DNA of 64,000 bases from Buchnera aphidicola (Periphyllus acericola) (GCF_964019855.1 NZ_OZ026466.1:1-64000), one strand, 5' to 3'; counted from the first letter of the stretch, positions 1-10,070 are shown. The notes: generated by a model from the sequence alone, not told the origin. Made by a program: numbers and translations.

Positions 1-3000
1 TGTCTGATCCTGTTTTTGTTCATTTACGTTTACATAGTGATTATTCTATTTTAGATGGTTTATGCAAACCTGAAAAAATAATTAAAAGGGCATCATTACT
101 CAATATTGTTTCTCTTGGAATGACTGATTTTACTAATCTTTATGGAGTTATTAAATTTTATAAATTATCACATAAAAATGGTATTAAACCTATCATAGGA
201 GCAGATTTTAATATTTTATCTTTTGATAATGATATTCATGAATTAACTATATTAGCATGTAATAATTTAGGTTATGAAAATTTAAAATTACTTATTTCAA
301 AAGCATATCGAAAAGATTATACAGAACTAAAAAATATTTATATTAAACAAAAATGGTTAGTAGATTATAGTGAAGGTTTAATATTATTATCAGGTGGAAT
401 TGATGGAGAAACTGGTACATATTTTTTAAAAAAAAAAAAATATTTTTTAAATAAAACTTTAGATTTTTATCAAAAATATTTTAATGAACATTATTATTTA
501 GAAATTTCTAGAATTGGAAGAATAAATGAAGAAAAATATATAAAAAATATATTAAATATCTCTTTAAAAAGAGAAATACCGTTTGTTGCTACAAATAATG
601 TTAGATTTATTAAAAAAAGTGATTTTCGATCTCATATTATTAGAATAGCAATACATCATGGAATTTCTTTTAATCAAGCAAAAAATATTTTTGATAAATA
701 TAGTAAAAATCAATTTCTTAAAACAGAAAAGGAAATGAAAAAATTATTTTTTGATATTCCAGAAGCATTAAAAAATTCAGTAGAAATATCTAAAAGATGT
801 AATGTTTATATAAAATTTGGAAAATATTTTTTACCTAAATTTAATACCGGTAATATTAGTGAAAAAAAATTTTTAATAAAAAAATCTATTAATGGTTTAC
901 AAGACAGATTAAAATTAATGAAATTTAATAATCAGGAGAATACATTTTATAAAAATAAATATCGAAAACGATTATTAATGGAATTAAAAATAATTAATAA
1001 AATGGGTTTTCCTGGTTATTTTTTAGTAGTTATGGAATTTATTCAATGGGCAAAAAAAAATAATATATTTGTTGGTCCAGGAAGAGGTTCTGGTGCTGGT
1101 TCTTTAGTTGCTTTTTGTTTGAAAATTACAGATATTAATCCAATAAAATTTGATTTATTATTTGAACGTTTTTTAAATCCAGAAAGAATTACAATGCCTG
1201 ATTTTGATGTAGATTTTTGTATGAATAAACGTGATTTAGTAATTGATCATGTTTCAAAAATTTATGGAAAAAATTCTGTTTCACAGATTATCACTTTTGG
1301 AACAATGACAGCGAAAGCTGTAATACGTGATGTAGGTCGTGCTCTAGGTTATCCGTATGGTTTTTTAAATAGAATTTCAAAATTGATTCCTAATGATCCG
1401 GGTATATCTTTAAAACAAGCTTTTTTAAATTCAAAAGAATTGTCTACTTTATATAAATATGATTCTGATTTTAAAGATTTAATTAAATCTACTAAAAAAT
1501 TAGAAGGAGTAGTTAGAAATGTTGGAAAACATGCTGGAGGAGTAGTAATAGCTCCATCTAAAATTACAGATTTTTCTCCTGTTTATTATGATTCAATAGA
1601 AAAAAAAAACTCAGTTACTCAATTTGATAAAAACGATATTGAAGATGTGGGTTTAGTAAAGTTTGATTTTTTGGGTTTAAAAACTTTAACTATTATTGAA
1701 AATACTATAAAAATGATTAATAAAAATTATTTTTTAAAATATAAATATCGTAAATTTAGTATTGAAAATATTTCTTTAAATGATAAAAAAAGTTTTAAAT
1801 TGTTAAAGAATGGTAATACTACATCTATTTTTCAATTAGAATCAGAAGGCATTAAAGATTTAATTATTCGATTGAAACCAGATTGTTTTGAGGAAATTGT
1901 TGCTTTAGTAGCATTATTTCGTCCAGGGCCTTTACAATCAGGAATGGTTGATAATTTTATTGATAGAAAACATGGAAGAGAAAAAATTTATTATCCCGAT
2001 AAAAGATGGCAGCATAAAATATTAAAACCGATTTTAAAATCTACTTATGGTATTATTTTATATCAAGAACAAGTTATGAAAATTGCGCAAATATTTTCTA
2101 ATTATACTTTAGGTGAAGCTGATTTATTAAGAAGAGAAATTAGTAAAAAAAATTTTAAAGAAATGTCTGCTCATCGTTCAAAATTTATTATTGGTGCTAA
2201 AAATAATAATATTGATAAAGTTTTATCAAATAAAATATTTGATTTATTAGAAAAATTTGCAGGATATGGTTTTAATAAATCTCATTCGGTAGCATATGCT
2301 CTTTTGTCGTATCAAACTTTGTGGTTAAAATCAAATTATCCAGCTGAATTTATGGCTTCTGCTATGACTATGGATATGAGATATTCTAATAAAATTATGA
2401 TTTTAGTAGAAGAATCTTTTAAAATAAATTTATTAATACTTTCTCCAAATATTAATGTTAGTAAAAAAAATTTTTTTGTCAAAAAGAAAAAAAAAATTGT
2501 TTTTGGTTTAGGAGCAATTAAAGGTTTAGGTGAATCAACTATTGAAAAAATTATTATTGAAAGAAAAAAAAATGGAAATTTTAAAGATTTAAATGATTTA
2601 TGTATTCGTGTTGGCCCAAAGATTATTACTAAAAAAATTTTAGAAAAATTAATTTTTTCTGGAGCATGTGATTGTTTTAAAATAAATAGATTTTTTATGT
2701 ATCATTCAATAAATTATATAGTTCAATCATCTATTCAACATATAAATTTTATGTTATCTAAACAATTAGATTTTTTTAATAAAGATTTTTTTCATAAAAA
2801 AGATTTTTTTAAAAAGAAATTTATTATAGATTTAAATTGGTCAGATAAGTTTGAATTAGATAATGAAAAACATATATTAGGTTTTTATCTTACTAAACAT
2901 CCATTTGATTTATATAAAAAAGAAATTAATAATTATTTAATTACTACACAGTTAAATAAAATAAATTTATTAGAAGAATATAAAAATGTTAATGTATCTG

Positions 3001-3494
3001 GGATTATTTTTAATATTAAATGGTTATTTACTAAAAATAAAAAAAAAATGATCATATTAAAATTAGATGACAATAGTCAAAAAATAGATGTTTTTATTTT
3101 TGAAAAATTATTATTAAAAAAAAAAGTTATTTTAAAAATTAATAATATTATAGTTCTAAATGGATTTGTAAAAAGAAATTATTTTAAAAAATCTTCGATT
3201 ATTATTGCAAAAAAAGTTGATAGTTTATATTCTATTAGAAAAAAAAAATTAATGAAAATAAAAGTATTATTAAAAAATTCTATTATTTCTATAAAATTTT
3301 TTTTAAAAATAAAAAAAAATATTAAGAATTTTATTGGTGGAAAAACTATTTTAAATATTTCTATTGATTGTGAAAAATCTTTAATAAAAAAAAATAAATA
3401 TATAAAAATATGGAAAGTTTATCCAACAGATAATTTATTTTATTTTTTAAAATCTTTTTCTTTTTTAAAAAAAATTAAAAAAATATATTATTAA
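1..3494 (+). CDS. dnaE: DNA polymerase III alpha subunit, complete except for the first base of its start codon
   Basis: Catalytic subunit of the replicative DNA polymerase III. The reading frame is open from base 3, and bases 1-2 (TG) are the end of an ATG whose A lies just outside the window; the first residues MSDPVFVHLRLHSDYS match the E. coli start. The methionine at 120 is internal. Predicted length is 1164 aa against 1160 in E. coli. An N-terminal PHP domain is followed by the palm with catalytic PDFDVDF (D401, D403) and a third aspartate in KFDFLGL (about 556), then the helix-hairpin-helix and OB-fold parts. One oddity: the usually invariant RRAMGKK segment reads RREISKK (residues 711-717). 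It converges on proS with 23 bp between the stops. Confidence 0.97.
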   Translation, partial: SDPVFVHLRLHSDYSILDGLCKPEKIIKRASLLNIVSLGMTDFTNLYGVIKFYKLSHKNGIKPIIGADFNILSFDNDIHELTILACNNLGYENLKLLISKAYRKDYTELKNIYIKQKWLVDYSEGLILLSGGIDGETGTYFLKKKKYFLNKTLDFYQKYFNEHYYLEISRIGRINEEKYIKNILNISLKREIPFVATNNVRFIKKSDFRSHIIRIAIHHGISFNQAKNIFDKYSKNQFLKTEKEMKKLFFDIPEALKNSVEISKRCNVYIKFGKYFLPKFNTGNISEKKFLIKKSINGLQDRLKLMKFNNQENTFYKNKYRKRLLMELKIINKMGFPGYFLVVMEFIQWAKKNNIFVGPGRGSGAGSLVAFCLKITDINPIKFDLLFERFLNPERITMPDFDVDFCMNKRDLVIDHVSKIYGKNSVSQIITFGTMTAKAVIRDVGRALGYPYGFLNRISKLIPNDPGISLKQAFLNSKELSTLYKYDSDFKDLIKSTKKLEGVVRNVGKHAGGVVIAPSKITDFSPVYYDSIEKKNSVTQFDKNDIEDVGLVKFDFLGLKTLTIIENTIKMINKNYFLKYKYRKFSIENISLNDKKSFKLLKNGNTTSIFQLESEGIKDLIIRLKPDCFEEIVALVALFRPGPLQSGMVDNFIDRKHGREKIYYPDKRWQHKILKPILKSTYGIILYQEQVMKIAQIFSNYTLGEADLLRREISKKNFKEMSAHRSKFIIGAKNNNIDKVLSNKIFDLLEKFAGYGFNKSHSVAYALLSYQTLWLKSNYPAEFMASAMTMDMRYSNKIMILVEESFKINLLILSPNINVSKKNFFVKKKKKIVFGLGAIKGLGESTIEKIIIERKKNGNFKDLNDLCIRVGPKIITKKILEKLIFSGACDCFKINRFFMYHSINYIVQSSIQHINFMLSKQLDFFNKDFFHKKDFFKKKFIIDLNWSDKFELDNEKHILGFYLTKHPFDLYKKEINNYLITTQLNKINLLEEYKNVNVSGIIFNIKWLFTKNKKKMIILKLDDNSQKIDVFIFEKLLLKKKVILKINNIIVLNGFVKRNYFKKSSIIIAKKVDSLYSIRKKKLMKIKVLLKNSIISIKFFLKIKKNIKNFIGGKTILNISIDCEKSLIKKNKYIKIWKVYPTDNLFYFLKSFSFLKKIKKIYY

Positions 3495-3517
3495 TGAAAT
3501 AATTAAATTAATATAAT

Positions 3518-4699
3518 TTATTTATTTTTTATTTTTTTTAAAATAATTTTTAAAATTTTTTTAATTTTTATTTTTTTACTTAATTGAGTTTTTCTATCTT
3601 TTAATTCTACATATTTATTAATTATATTTTTTGCACTAATTATTATTTTATAAGGAAAACCAATTAAATCAGATTCTGAAAACATTTTTCCAGGTTGTTC
3701 ATATTTATCATATAAAAATACTTTAATATTATTTTTTTTAAATTGATAATATATTTTTTCTGATATTATTTTTACTTTTTTATTATTTTTTATATTTATT
3801 GGAATAATGGATACTTGAAATGGCGCGATAGAAATTGGCCAAATTATTCCATCTTTATCGCAGTTATTTTCTATTATTGCTCCTATTAAACGACTAATTC
3901 CTATTCCATAGCATCCCATTTCTATTAATTTTTTTTTTTTGTTTTTTGTTTTAATTAAAGTTTTAAAAATTTTTGAATATTTTTTATTTAATTGAAAAAT
4001 ATGTCCAATTTCTATGCTTTTCTTATTTTTTGAATTATTATATGAAAAATATTTATTATAATATGCATGAAATTCATGTGATATACTTCCTCCAATTATT
4101 CCATTTTTAACTTTTTTAATTTTAATTTTTAAATTCATTTTAAGAAATATTTTTAAGTATATTTTAAATATTTTTTTGTATGTTTTTTTTAAAGATTTTT
4201 TATTTTTATGAAATGAATATGCGTCTTTCATAATAAATTCTCTAGTTCTTAAAATTCCTTCTTTAGGACGTATTTCATCTCTAAATTTTGTTTGAATTTG
4301 ATATATTATTTTAGGTAGTTCTTTATATGAATTTATATTATTTTTAATTAAATTAGTTATTATTTCTTCATGTGTAGGAGATAATATAAGTTTTTTTTTT
4401 TTTCTATCAAGAATTGTAAATAATTCTTTTCCATATAAATCTATTCTCTTACTTTTTATCCATAATTTAGAAGATTGTAAAATTGGCATACTTATTTCTA
4501 AAAAATTGTTTTTATTTAATTTTTTTCGTATTATTTTTTTTATATTTTTTAAAACTCTTATTCCATTTGGCAGCCATGTATATATTCCAGAAGAAGTTTT
4601 TTTAATCATTCCTGAACGTATCATCAATTGATGGCTTATATTTTTTGAATTTTTTGGTGTTTCTTTTTTAGTAAAAAGTAAATATTTAGTTTGTCTCAT
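3518..4699 (-). CDS. proS: Prolyl-tRNA synthetase lacking the editing (INS) domain
   Basis: Class II synthetase that charges tRNA-Pro. The protein is 393 aa, about 180 shorter than the 572-aa E. coli enzyme. The N-terminus (MRQTKYLLFTKKETP), motif 1, motif 2 (TKFRDEIRPKEGILRTREF) and the catalytic SHEF segment are present. The chain then passes almost directly from GGSISHEFHAYYN to IEIGHIFQLNKKYS, which in E. coli lie on either side of the INS domain (about residues 220-405) that hydrolyses Ala-tRNA-Pro. Motif 3 (GCYGIGISRLIGA) and the anticodon-binding domain follow. The gene is divergent from flhB across a 217-bp AT-rich spacer. Confidence 0.96.
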   Translation of the reverse strand: MRQTKYLLFTKKETPKNSKNISHQLMIRSGMIKKTSSGIYTWLPNGIRVLKNIKKIIRKKLNKNNFLEISMPILQSSKLWIKSKRIDLYGKELFTILDRKKKKLILSPTHEEIITNLIKNNINSYKELPKIIYQIQTKFRDEIRPKEGILRTREFIMKDAYSFHKNKKSLKKTYKKIFKIYLKIFLKMNLKIKIKKVKNGIIGGSISHEFHAYYNKYFSYNNSKNKKSIEIGHIFQLNKKYSKIFKTLIKTKNKKKKLIEMGCYGIGISRLIGAIIENNCDKDGIIWPISIAPFQVSIIPINIKNNKKVKIISEKIYYQFKKNNIKVFLYDKYEQPGKMFSESDLIGFPYKIIISAKNIINKYVELKDRKTQLSKKIKIKKILKIILKKIKNK

Positions 4700-4916
4700 G
4701 TTATCTCTTATTTAAATTGTAGAATTTTTTTTATAAAAAAATTATGATAATAGTATATTTTATTTTATAAAAAAATAAATATTTAAAAAATTTTTATTGT
4801 TTTTTAAAAATTTAACTTATTGTAAATATAATTATTAATTATTTTTGAAATTTAAAATTCTATTATTTTTTTTATATCTTTAAATAATTAATAATAAATT
4901 AGGTCATAATTTATAT

Positions 4917-6059
4917 ATGTCAAATAATGAAGAAAGAAAAGAATCTCCTACACAAAGTCGATTAAATAAAGCTAAAAAAAGTGGAATGAATTCATATTCT
5001 AAAGAATTAAATTCATTCATTTTATGTATGACTTTTTTTATAATATTTTTTTTTCTTAAAAAAATTATAATTTTTAATATAATTAAAATTTTTATGTTAA
5101 CTTTTTCATTTAATAAAAGCATAATAAACGAAAATGTTTTATATATTATAAAAAATATTTTTTTTATTGTAAAAAATACTTTTATTATGTTTTTTTTAAT
5201 ATTTTTTATTTTAATGATTATAAGTATTTTTTCTCCTTTATTATCTAAAAATTTTTTGTTAAGTTTTAAAATGATAGAATTTAATTTTAAAAAATTAAAT
5301 TTTTTTTATGGATTATCTCAAATTTTTTCTTTTAATATTTTTTTTGAATTTTTTAAAATTTTTTTCAAGATTTTTATATCATTTTTATTGATAGGATTAT
5401 TTTTTTTAATATTTTTTTTAAAATATATTAATTTATTTTATTGGTCTTTTTACAAGTCTTTATTAAATGGAATAATTTTGATATCATTTTTTTATATTTT
5501 TTCTTTAATTGCTTTTATTCCATCTGTAATTTTTGATGTTTTTTTAAGTAATTATTTATATTATAAAAAATTAAAAATGAGTCATCAAGAGTTAAAAGAT
5601 GAAATTAAAAATTCTGAAGGTAATCCTGAAATTAAAGCAAAAATTAGAGAAAAAATTCGTTCTATTTTAAAGGAAAATTCAACGTCTGAAGTTTACAAAT
5701 CTGATGTATTAATTTTTGATGTTAGAGGTTATTCTGTTTGTTTAAAATATGATCATACTTTTATGATTGCTCCAAAAATTATATCAAAAGGAATTGGAGC
5801 AGCTTCTTTTAAAACTTTAAAATTAGCAAAAAAATATAATATTCCTATTTTTGAATCTTCTCAAATAACAAAAATTTTATATGAAAATGGAGAAGTTGGA
5901 AAAGATATACCTGGAATTTTTTATTCAGTAATTTCAGAAATTTTTGCATGGTTATTAGAACTGAAAAAATGGAGAAAAAAAGGTGGAAAGTATCCAAAAT
6001 CTCCAAAATATTTACATATTCCATTCAATTTAAATATTTTAGGAAAAAATAAAAAATGA
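4917..6059 (+). CDS. flhB: Flagellar type III export protein FlhB, autocleavage motif lost
   Basis: Inner-membrane component of the flagellar export gate. The protein is 380 aa (E. coli 382), with an N-terminal cytoplasmic tail (ESPTQSRLNKAKKSG), four hydrophobic segments between about residues 30 and 215, and the cytoplasmic C domain. The C domain is clearly FlhB-like (APKIISKGIGAASFKTL, IPGIFYSVISEIFAWL). The NPTH autocleavage motif expected near residue 269 is replaced by DVRG (residues 268-271, bases 5718-5729). Its end overlaps the start of flhA by 4 bases (ATGA), so the pair is likely translationally coupled. Buchnera makes hook-basal bodies without filaments, which fits loss of the substrate-specificity switch. 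Confidence 0.95.
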   Translation: MSNNEERKESPTQSRLNKAKKSGMNSYSKELNSFILCMTFFIIFFFLKKIIIFNIIKIFMLTFSFNKSIINENVLYIIKNIFFIVKNTFIMFFLIFFILMIISIFSPLLSKNFLLSFKMIEFNFKKLNFFYGLSQIFSFNIFFEFFKIFFKIFISFLLIGLFFLIFFLKYINLFYWSFYKSLLNGIILISFFYIFSLIAFIPSVIFDVFLSNYLYYKKLKMSHQELKDEIKNSEGNPEIKAKIREKIRSILKENSTSEVYKSDVLIFDVRGYSVCLKYDHTFMIAPKIISKGIGAASFKTLKLAKKYNIPIFESSQITKILYENGEVGKDIPGIFYSVISEIFAWLLELKKWRKKGGKYPKSPKYLHIPFNLNILGKNKK

Positions 6060-8122
6060 TAAATTTTTTTTCTTTTAATAATTTTTTTAAAAAAATAAAA
6101 AAAATTACATTACAAGAATTATCTGGCCCTTTTTTAATTATTATTATTTTATCTATGATGATAATTCCATTAAATTCATTTTTTTTAGATTTATTATTTA
6201 CTTTTAATATATTTATTTCAATTTTAGTTTTATTAGTTTCAATGATGACTAAAAGTGTTTTAGAATTTACTTCTTTTCCAACTGTTTTATTATTTACAAC
6301 TTTATTACGTTTATCTTTAAACATTGCTTCTACTAGAGTTATTTTATTATTTGGACATTTAGGTGAATTTTCTGCTGGTCATGTTATAGAATCTTTTGGA
6401 CATTTTTTAGTAGGTAGTAATTTTTCTATTGGAATTATTGTTTTTTTAATTTTAGTAATAATTAATTTTGTTGTAATTACTAAAGGAGCGAGTAGGATTG
6501 CAGAGGTCAGTGCTCGATTTATTTTAGATGGTATGCCTGGAAAACAAATGTCTATTGATTCTGATTTGAACTCTGGTTTAATAAAAGAAAGTGAGGCAAA
6601 AATTAGAAGATCATACATTTCTCAAGAAGCCGATTTTTATGGATCAATGGATGGTGCAAGTAAGTTTGTAAGAGGAGATGCTATAGCTGGTATTTTAATT
6701 ATGATTATTAATATAATTGGTGGTTTTGTTATTGGATTATTACAACACCATATGAATATATTTCAAGCAGTTAAAGTCTATACTCTTTTAACTATAGGAG
6801 ATGGATTAGTAGCTCAAATTCCTGCATTGATTATTTCTACTGCAGTTGCTGTTATTGTTACAAGAGTAGAGAATAATAAAAATGTTAGTGAACAAATAAT
6901 TACTCAATTATTTTCTAATTTTAATATAATTTTTTTAAGTGGATTTATTTTAATGATATTTGGTTTAATACCTGGAATGCCTCATACAATTTTTTTATTA
7001 TTTTCTATGTTTTTATTATTTTCCAAACTTATATATCAAAAAACTTCGATTACGTCTATCGATAAAACAAAAAAAAATAAATTTAAAAAAAATAAATTTG
7101 ATCTTTCTTTAAATGATCTTTCTTTAGAAGATTGTATATCTATTAGTTTAGGAAATGATTTGTTAGAATTAATTAATTATAAAAATAAAAAAAATTTATT
7201 TGATAAAATTTTTTATGTTCGAAAAAAATATCTTAATGAATTTGGTTTTTTATCTCCAAAAGTTAATATAATACATGATTCAAATTTATTATCTTCTCAA
7301 TATAAAATTTTTATTAGAGGAATCGAGAATGCTTCAGGATTCGTTTATTTGAAAAAATATATTGCTATTTCTTCTCATTTTTCACGTGGTGAATTATCAG
7401 GAAAAAAAATAACTGATCCAATTTTTGGTTTAAAATCATATTGGATAAAAAAGAAATATATAAAATTAGCAAAGAATAAAAAATATGAAATAATGGATTC
7501 TCTTACTGTAATATCTAAGCATTTTGATTATCTTCTTTCAATTAATATGAGTGATTTATTTAGCTGTCAAGATATGCAAAATTTATTAAATAAGATGAAC
7601 ATTGAAGTTCCTGAATTGATAGAAAATCTTATACCGAATACATTTACTTTAACTAAAATTAAACAAATTTTTCAGAATCTTTTATTAGAACATGTACCTA
7701 TAAAAGATATGAGAACAATTTTAGAAGTTTTAATTGAAAATTCTTCTTATCAAAAAAATATTGATGAATTAATAAATATTGTTCGAATTTCTTTAGGAAA
7801 ATCTATAGTTCAAAGAATATTTTTAAATAAAAAACAAATTCATGCTATTGGAATTTCTTTTCATTTAGAAAAAATTTTTATAAAATCTTTACATAAAAAT
7901 AAAATAATTGATTCTGAGATTTTAAAAAATTTTGTTAAAGAAGCAAAAAATTCAATTGCTCTTCAAGAATCTATGAAATATCCTGTTGTTTTTATAGTAA
8001 ATCATGCTTTAAGATTTTTTATTTTTCGTTTATTAAAAACAAATCTTTTTCATGTAAATGTTTTATCAAATTTAGAAATTCCTAATAATAAAAAAGTTAT
8101 TTTTATTCAACTTATAAAGTAA
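6056..8122 (+). CDS. flhA: Flagellar type III export gate protein FlhA
   Basis: Large export-gate protein of the flagellar secretion apparatus, 688 aa against 692 in E. coli. The N-terminal half has about eight hydrophobic segments and the conserved loop MDGASKFVRGDAIAG (near residue 200), preceded by PGKQMSIDSDLNSG. The C-terminal half (from about 350) is the cytoplasmic substrate- and chaperone-docking domain. It overlaps flhB by 4 bases and ends 30 bases before the convergent argS stop. In Buchnera the export apparatus is thought to serve a transport role rather than motility; that role is established discussion for the genus, not something visible here. Confidence 0.97.
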   Translation: MINFFSFNNFFKKIKKITLQELSGPFLIIIILSMMIIPLNSFFLDLLFTFNIFISILVLLVSMMTKSVLEFTSFPTVLLFTTLLRLSLNIASTRVILLFGHLGEFSAGHVIESFGHFLVGSNFSIGIIVFLILVIINFVVITKGASRIAEVSARFILDGMPGKQMSIDSDLNSGLIKESEAKIRRSYISQEADFYGSMDGASKFVRGDAIAGILIMIINIIGGFVIGLLQHHMNIFQAVKVYTLLTIGDGLVAQIPALIISTAVAVIVTRVENNKNVSEQIITQLFSNFNIIFLSGFILMIFGLIPGMPHTIFLLFSMFLLFSKLIYQKTSITSIDKTKKNKFKKNKFDLSLNDLSLEDCISISLGNDLLELINYKNKKNLFDKIFYVRKKYLNEFGFLSPKVNIIHDSNLLSSQYKIFIRGIENASGFVYLKKYIAISSHFSRGELSGKKITDPIFGLKSYWIKKKYIKLAKNKKYEIMDSLTVISKHFDYLLSINMSDLFSCQDMQNLLNKMNIEVPELIENLIPNTFTLTKIKQIFQNLLLEHVPIKDMRTILEVLIENSSYQKNIDELINIVRISLGKSIVQRIFLNKKQIHAIGISFHLEKIFIKSLHKNKIIDSEILKNFVKEAKNSIALQESMKYPVVFIVNHALRFFIFRLLKTNLFHVNVLSNLEIPNNKKVIFIQLIK

Positions 8123-8152
8123 TTTTTGTTAGATAATTAATTTATTTTTATT

Positions 8153-9880
8153 TTACATAAATTTTGTTATTTTTATTCCTAGTAAATTTAGTCCTTTTTT
8201 TAAAATTTTTCCAATTAAATAAGATATTTTTAGTCTCGTTATTTTTTTTTTTTTATTTGCATTTAATATTTTATATTTTTCATAAAAATTTGAGTATGTT
8301 GATGATAATTCATAAATATATGAACAAATTAAATGAGGTTTTCCAGATTTTGAAGATTTTAATATTATTTCTTTAAATTCTAAAATTTTAATTGATAAAT
8401 TTATTTCACAAGCGTTAGAAAGACTAATGGTTTTTAATTTAAAGATATTTTTTTTATATTTTTTTATTAAAGATAATATTCTTATATATGTATATTGGAT
8501 ATATAAAGATGTATTTCCTTCAAAAGATAATATTTGATCCCAATCGAATATATAATTAGTTATTCTATTTCTAGATAAATCTGAATATTTTATTGCTCCT
8601 ATTCCAATAATTTTAGATAATTTATTTAAACAATTTTTATTAATTTTTTTATTTTTTTTTAAAATTAATATTTTTGCTCTATTAATAGATTCTTTAATTA
8701 AATCATATAATTTAATTGTATTTCCAGAACGAGTTTTAAATGGACGGTTATTTTTAGATAACATCATTCCAAAAAAATGATGTTCTATTTTAATTTTATT
8801 TGTAATATAGTTTGCTTTTTTTGCTATTTTATAAACTTGATTAAAATGTTGTTTTTGACGAGAGTCGACATAATATAATATTTTATTTGCTTTGAGTATT
8901 TTATATCTATATTTAAGACAAGCAATATCTATAATTGAATATAGAAATGGACCATTTTCTTTTTTTAAAATAACTCCCATATTTTTTCCTTGTCTATTCT
9001 TTATATCTTTTAAAAAAACTATTACATTTCCATTTTTTATTACTGCTATTTTTTTATTAATTAAATCTTTTAAAATTTTTGGAAGCATATTTTTATAAAA
9101 ACTTTCTCCAACAATATTTTTATCTTTTAAAGTAATATTTAATAATTTATAAATTTTTTTATTTTGTTTAAGATTTAATTTAATAATATATTTCCATATT
9201 TTATAACAAGATTTATCGTTTTTTTGAATTTTAGTAGTATATTTATTAACTTTATGTTCAAATAATTTATCTTTTTTATGTAATGTTTTTGCTTTACAAT
9301 ATATTTTTTCTAAATTTGATATTGATAATTTTTTTATTTTATGAATTTTTTTTTTTTTTTTTAAATAAGCAATTATCATTCCAAATTGATTTCCAAAATC
9401 TCCAATATGATTTGTACGAATTACTTTATATCCAATAAATTTCATTATTCTAGCTGTTGCATCTCCTATTATAGTTGATCTTAAATGTCCAACATGCATA
9501 GATTTTGCCATATTTGGAGACGAATAATCAATAATTACTATTTTTTTTTCTTTTTTTTTTTTCATTATTACTTTTTTTTTTAAAAAAAAATTATTTAAAT
9601 AATTTTCTAACCATTTTTTATTTAAAAAAATATTTATGAAGCATGGTTCAGAAAATTCAATTTTTTCTATAATTTTTTTAGTGCTCATTTTTTTTATAAT
9701 TTTTTTTGATAATTTTTTTAAAGAAATTTTATATTTATAAGAAATTTGAAATAAATTGTTTAACTGATAATGTCCGTTTTTTATATTTTTATTTTTTTGA
9801 ATAATAATTTTAATTTTTTTAACATTTTTTTTTTTAATGATTTTTTCAATATTTTTTTTTAATATAGATCTTATTTTCAT
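8153..9880 (-). CDS. argS: Arginyl-tRNA synthetase
   Basis: Class I synthetase that charges tRNA-Arg, 575 aa (E. coli 577). The N-terminal Add1 domain is followed by the HIGH-type motif MHVGH (residues 129-133, within PNMAKSMHVGHLRSTIIGD). The ATP-binding KMSKS position is the degenerate FGMMLSKNNRPFKTRSG, as is usual for enterobacterial ArgRS. A DALR anticodon-binding domain ends at LNLLGIKITKFM, matching the E. coli terminus. The gene is convergent with flhA and points away from the 16S rRNA gene, with about 250 bp of shared upstream DNA. Confidence 0.97.
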   Translation of the reverse strand: MKIRSILKKNIEKIIKKKNVKKIKIIIQKNKNIKNGHYQLNNLFQISYKYKISLKKLSKKIIKKMSTKKIIEKIEFSEPCFINIFLNKKWLENYLNNFFLKKKVIMKKKKEKKIVIIDYSSPNMAKSMHVGHLRSTIIGDATARIMKFIGYKVIRTNHIGDFGNQFGMIIAYLKKKKKIHKIKKLSISNLEKIYCKAKTLHKKDKLFEHKVNKYTTKIQKNDKSCYKIWKYIIKLNLKQNKKIYKLLNITLKDKNIVGESFYKNMLPKILKDLINKKIAVIKNGNVIVFLKDIKNRQGKNMGVILKKENGPFLYSIIDIACLKYRYKILKANKILYYVDSRQKQHFNQVYKIAKKANYITNKIKIEHHFFGMMLSKNNRPFKTRSGNTIKLYDLIKESINRAKILILKKNKKINKNCLNKLSKIIGIGAIKYSDLSRNRITNYIFDWDQILSFEGNTSLYIQYTYIRILSLIKKYKKNIFKLKTISLSNACEINLSIKILEFKEIILKSSKSGKPHLICSYIYELSSTYSNFYEKYKILNANKKKKITRLKISYLIGKILKKGLNLLGIKITKFM

Positions 9881-9983
9881 ATAATTCCTTGAAATATTTT
9901 AGTATTTATTTATTATATATTTTTTGTTTTAAATTTATTATATCTATTTTAATATTTTTTTTTTTTAAAAAATAAAAATATGT

Positions 9984-10012
9984 TTGACAATAATGAAAAT
10001 ATATTATATTAT
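9984..10012 (+). promoter_or_regulatory. Sigma-70 promoter of the 16S rRNA operon
   Basis: A perfect -35 TTGACA (9984-9989), a 17-bp spacer and a -10 TATTAT (10007-10012) precede the rrs leader by the expected distance. It is the best match to the sigma-70 consensus in this window and stands out because perfect -35 boxes are rare in such AT-rich DNA. Confidence 0.8.
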
Positions 10013-10032
10013 AAAAAAACTTTAATTAGTAA

Positions 10033-10042
10033 CGCTCTTTTA
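10033..10042 (+). promoter_or_regulatory. rRNA leader boxA antitermination site
   Basis: The sequence CGCTCTTTTA matches the E. coli rrn boxA (TGCTCTTTA) and lies at the same place, directly before the left arm of the 16S processing stem. In E. coli, boxA RNA recruits NusB, NusE and SuhB to protect rRNA transcription. SuhB is encoded at 34008-34784 in this window. Confidence 0.7.
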
Positions 10043-10044
10043 AA

Positions 10045-10070
10045 AAATATCAGATAATCTGTGTGGGCAC
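10045..10070 (+). other. Left arm of the pre-16S processing stem
   Basis: This 26-base segment is complementary to 11719-11744 across the 16S gene, with one position pairing as G-U. It corresponds to the E. coli leader ending CTGTGTGGGCAC and forms the stem cut by RNase III. The RNase III gene is at 18734-19414. Confidence 0.85.
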
